Shown here piece after piece: positions 6,852-8,264 of a stretch of 8,264 nucleotides of DNA (position 1 is the stretch's first letter; the number at the start of each line of letters is the position of its first letter). This stretch comes from Sulfurimonas sp. (GTDB lineage Bacteria; Campylobacterota; Campylobacteria; Campylobacterales; Sulfurimonadaceae). The notes under the pieces were generated by a model, which was not told the origin of the DNA, did no database searches, and was given only the letters and a program-made list of their open reading frames with translations. The position numbers were made by a program, and so were the translations under genes. The stretch spans positions 1 to 8,264 of the forward strand of contig WFPU01000101.1 in the NCBI GenBank assembly GCA_015487435.1. The letters are read 5' to 3'.

Positions 6852-8264
6852 TCAGAGTTCAATAGGTATAAAAATTTGATGATAATCATCTAGTTTATAA
6901 TAAAGTCTTTCACTATCTGTAGAGAACATAGAGTATATAGGCTTTTTAGTGAGCTTTTGTGTGAATGGTAGGATATGTATAAAATCATCTTTTTTTTGTA
7001 AAACTTTGATAGGATTTTCATCTTCTTTGATAATTTTTATGTTTTTTGAAAAGATAGTTGATAGATTATTGTAATGCTCAATAACCTCTTCTTTGTCAGC
7101 TTGGTGTTCATTTAAATAGTTATACATATTTATATTAAAGCCCATCTGTTCTGAAATATCAAAAATTGTGGTTGAAATTTTTTCTAAATCTTTATTGTCA
7201 CTCAAAATGAGAGCCGCAGATTTTACAGATGAGAATGATTTATCTGATATTTTCAACACTGGAACATGAGATTCATAAAACATTGTTCTAGATGCAGTAT
7301 GACTAAACATCTCTTTTGAAACTATTAATAAACCTACATTGTATAACTTCATATCTTTAAAAAAGCTCTCTTGTTGATTTTGATCGTCATATTTTATATC
7401 TATTATTACATTATCATTTCTAAAATTTTTAATATACTCAACTATATCAATATCGCTAGGATTCACAACTCTAATAATAAGATCATGTTTAAATTTTTTA
7501 TGTGCATATACAGCTCTTCTAACTAATTCATTTATAGTTTTCTTGTTTATTATGTCCATATCAATATAAAGATATAGATTTGATCCAAATGGTTCAGGAA
7601 ATTGTCCTAATTCACGCTTAATTGCACGGTATACAGATTTTAAAACAATAGGCTGACCAATTAAAACAAGTAGATCATTTGGTTGTATCATACGCCTTCT
7701 TGATGGCATAACAAGCTGTCTATTTCTATATATTGCAACTATTTGCCAATCTTTTTGTTCTATTGCACCAATATGTCTATACACAAAAGAACTTCCAAAT
7801 GGAACTAACACTTCCATTATCTCGCCCTCACCTATCCCTACATTTTGAGCTATTACAGGTACATTAGGGAGATAATCAATAAGGCGCGAGGCTACAAGCT
7901 CATTTGCATTAATCAGTACAGTATTTGAGTCTTCATTTATTGAGTTCCATTTATCTAAAAATACAACTCTAACTTGTGGTTTTAAAGAACGAATATTTTT
8001 TAATGTATATTTTGCATCTAATTCATCATCCATGATAACAATGACTTGAAGAAAATCCATTTTTAATATATTTGATAATTTATAAAAACTAGTAGTATCA
8101 AATTCATAAAATTTAAAACGAGCAGAATTAAAATCAGCATAATCTCTAGCTTTTGATTCAATAACATAATAGATATTTTCAGAAGTATATGCTTGGATAA
8201 CTCTATCTATAAAGTTTTTTCCAGCATCACCACTACTAATTATAAGAATTTTTTTCACATACAC
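6852..8264 (-). CDS. Soluble RCK-domain (TrkA-N/TrkA-C) protein, COG3400-like; 5' end at window edge
   Basis: At least 470 residues with no membrane helices. Residues 4 to about 130 look like a TrkA-N/RCK nucleotide-binding Rossmann domain beginning KKILIISSGDAGKNF; the usual GXGXXG is degenerate, with Ser10 in place of the first glycine. Residues about 142-215 are a TrkA-C (RCK-C) domain with the typical GEIMEVLVP and IQPNDLLVLIGQP segments. The remaining 250 residues form two further alpha/beta-like stretches; the second (about 335-435) looks faintly like a universal-stress-protein fold, which is inference only. RCK proteins gate potassium channels or transporters through bound nucleotides, but no transport domain is fused here. 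The frame runs to the edge: GTG codons at 8264 and 8258 are possible starts, or the gene begins outside. It resembles the COG3400 family of Campylobacterota, whose function I do not know. Confidence 0.8.
   Translation of the reverse strand: MYVKKILIISSGDAGKNFIDRVIQAYTSENIYYVIESKARDYADFNSARFKFYEFDTTSFYKLSNILKMDFLQVIVIMDDELDAKYTLKNIRSLKPQVRVVFLDKWNSINEDSNTVLINANELVASRLIDYLPNVPVIAQNVGIGEGEIMEVLVPFGSSFVYRHIGAIEQKDWQIVAIYRNRQLVMPSRRRMIQPNDLLVLIGQPIVLKSVYRAIKRELGQFPEPFGSNLYLYIDMDIINKKTINELVRRAVYAHKKFKHDLIIRVVNPSDIDIVEYIKNFRNDNVIIDIKYDDQNQQESFFKDMKLYNVGLLIVSKEMFSHTASRTMFYESHVPVLKISDKSFSSVKSAALILSDNKDLEKISTTIFDISEQMGFNINMYNYLNEHQADKEEVIEHYNNLSTIFSKNIKIIKEDENPIKVLQKKDDFIHILPFTQKLTKKPIYSMFSTDSERLYYKLDDYHQIFIPIEL

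Overview
The window is strongly AT-rich and carries seven genes, all on the minus strand, so transcription runs from high to low coordinates. Gene content and order point to a Campylobacterota (epsilonproteobacterial) genome, probably a free-living Sulfurimonas-like lineage. Pointers are a BioV-type pimeloyl-ACP methyl esterase, a soluble RCK-domain protein of the COG3400 kind, and the order RCK protein - aroB - MscS-type channel - mtaB - FtsH-like ATPase. From memory this order matches Helicobacter pylori HP0282-HP0286, and part of it Campylobacter jejuni Cj1006c-Cj1008c. The genus is an inference.

Layout in transcription order: an RCK-domain protein at 8264-6852 (5' end at or beyond the window edge); a 67-nt spacer; aroB (6784-5729); an MscS-family channel with a signal peptide and a long periplasmic part (5736-4096); mtaB, a tRNA-modifying radical SAM enzyme (4096-2819); an FtsH-like membrane AAA+ protein (2832-1198); bioV (1211-690); a 143-nt gap holding an 84-nt imperfect palindrome (586-669); and mog (546-13). 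From aroB to bioV every junction overlaps, by 8, 1, 14 and 14 nt, so these five genes are almost certainly one translationally coupled operon.

The operon members do not form one pathway. AroB feeds the shikimate pathway, BioV releases pimeloyl-ACP for biotin, Mog finishes molybdenum cofactor, MtaB modifies tRNA, and the RCK and MscS proteins suggest ion or osmotic homeostasis. The most notable observation is that the FtsH-like protein keeps two membrane helices and an intact AAA+ motor, but its zinc-protease motif HEXXH reads QAAKA. It should therefore be a proteolytically dead FtsH paralogue. No RNA genes, CRISPR arrays, insertion sequences or phage genes were seen.
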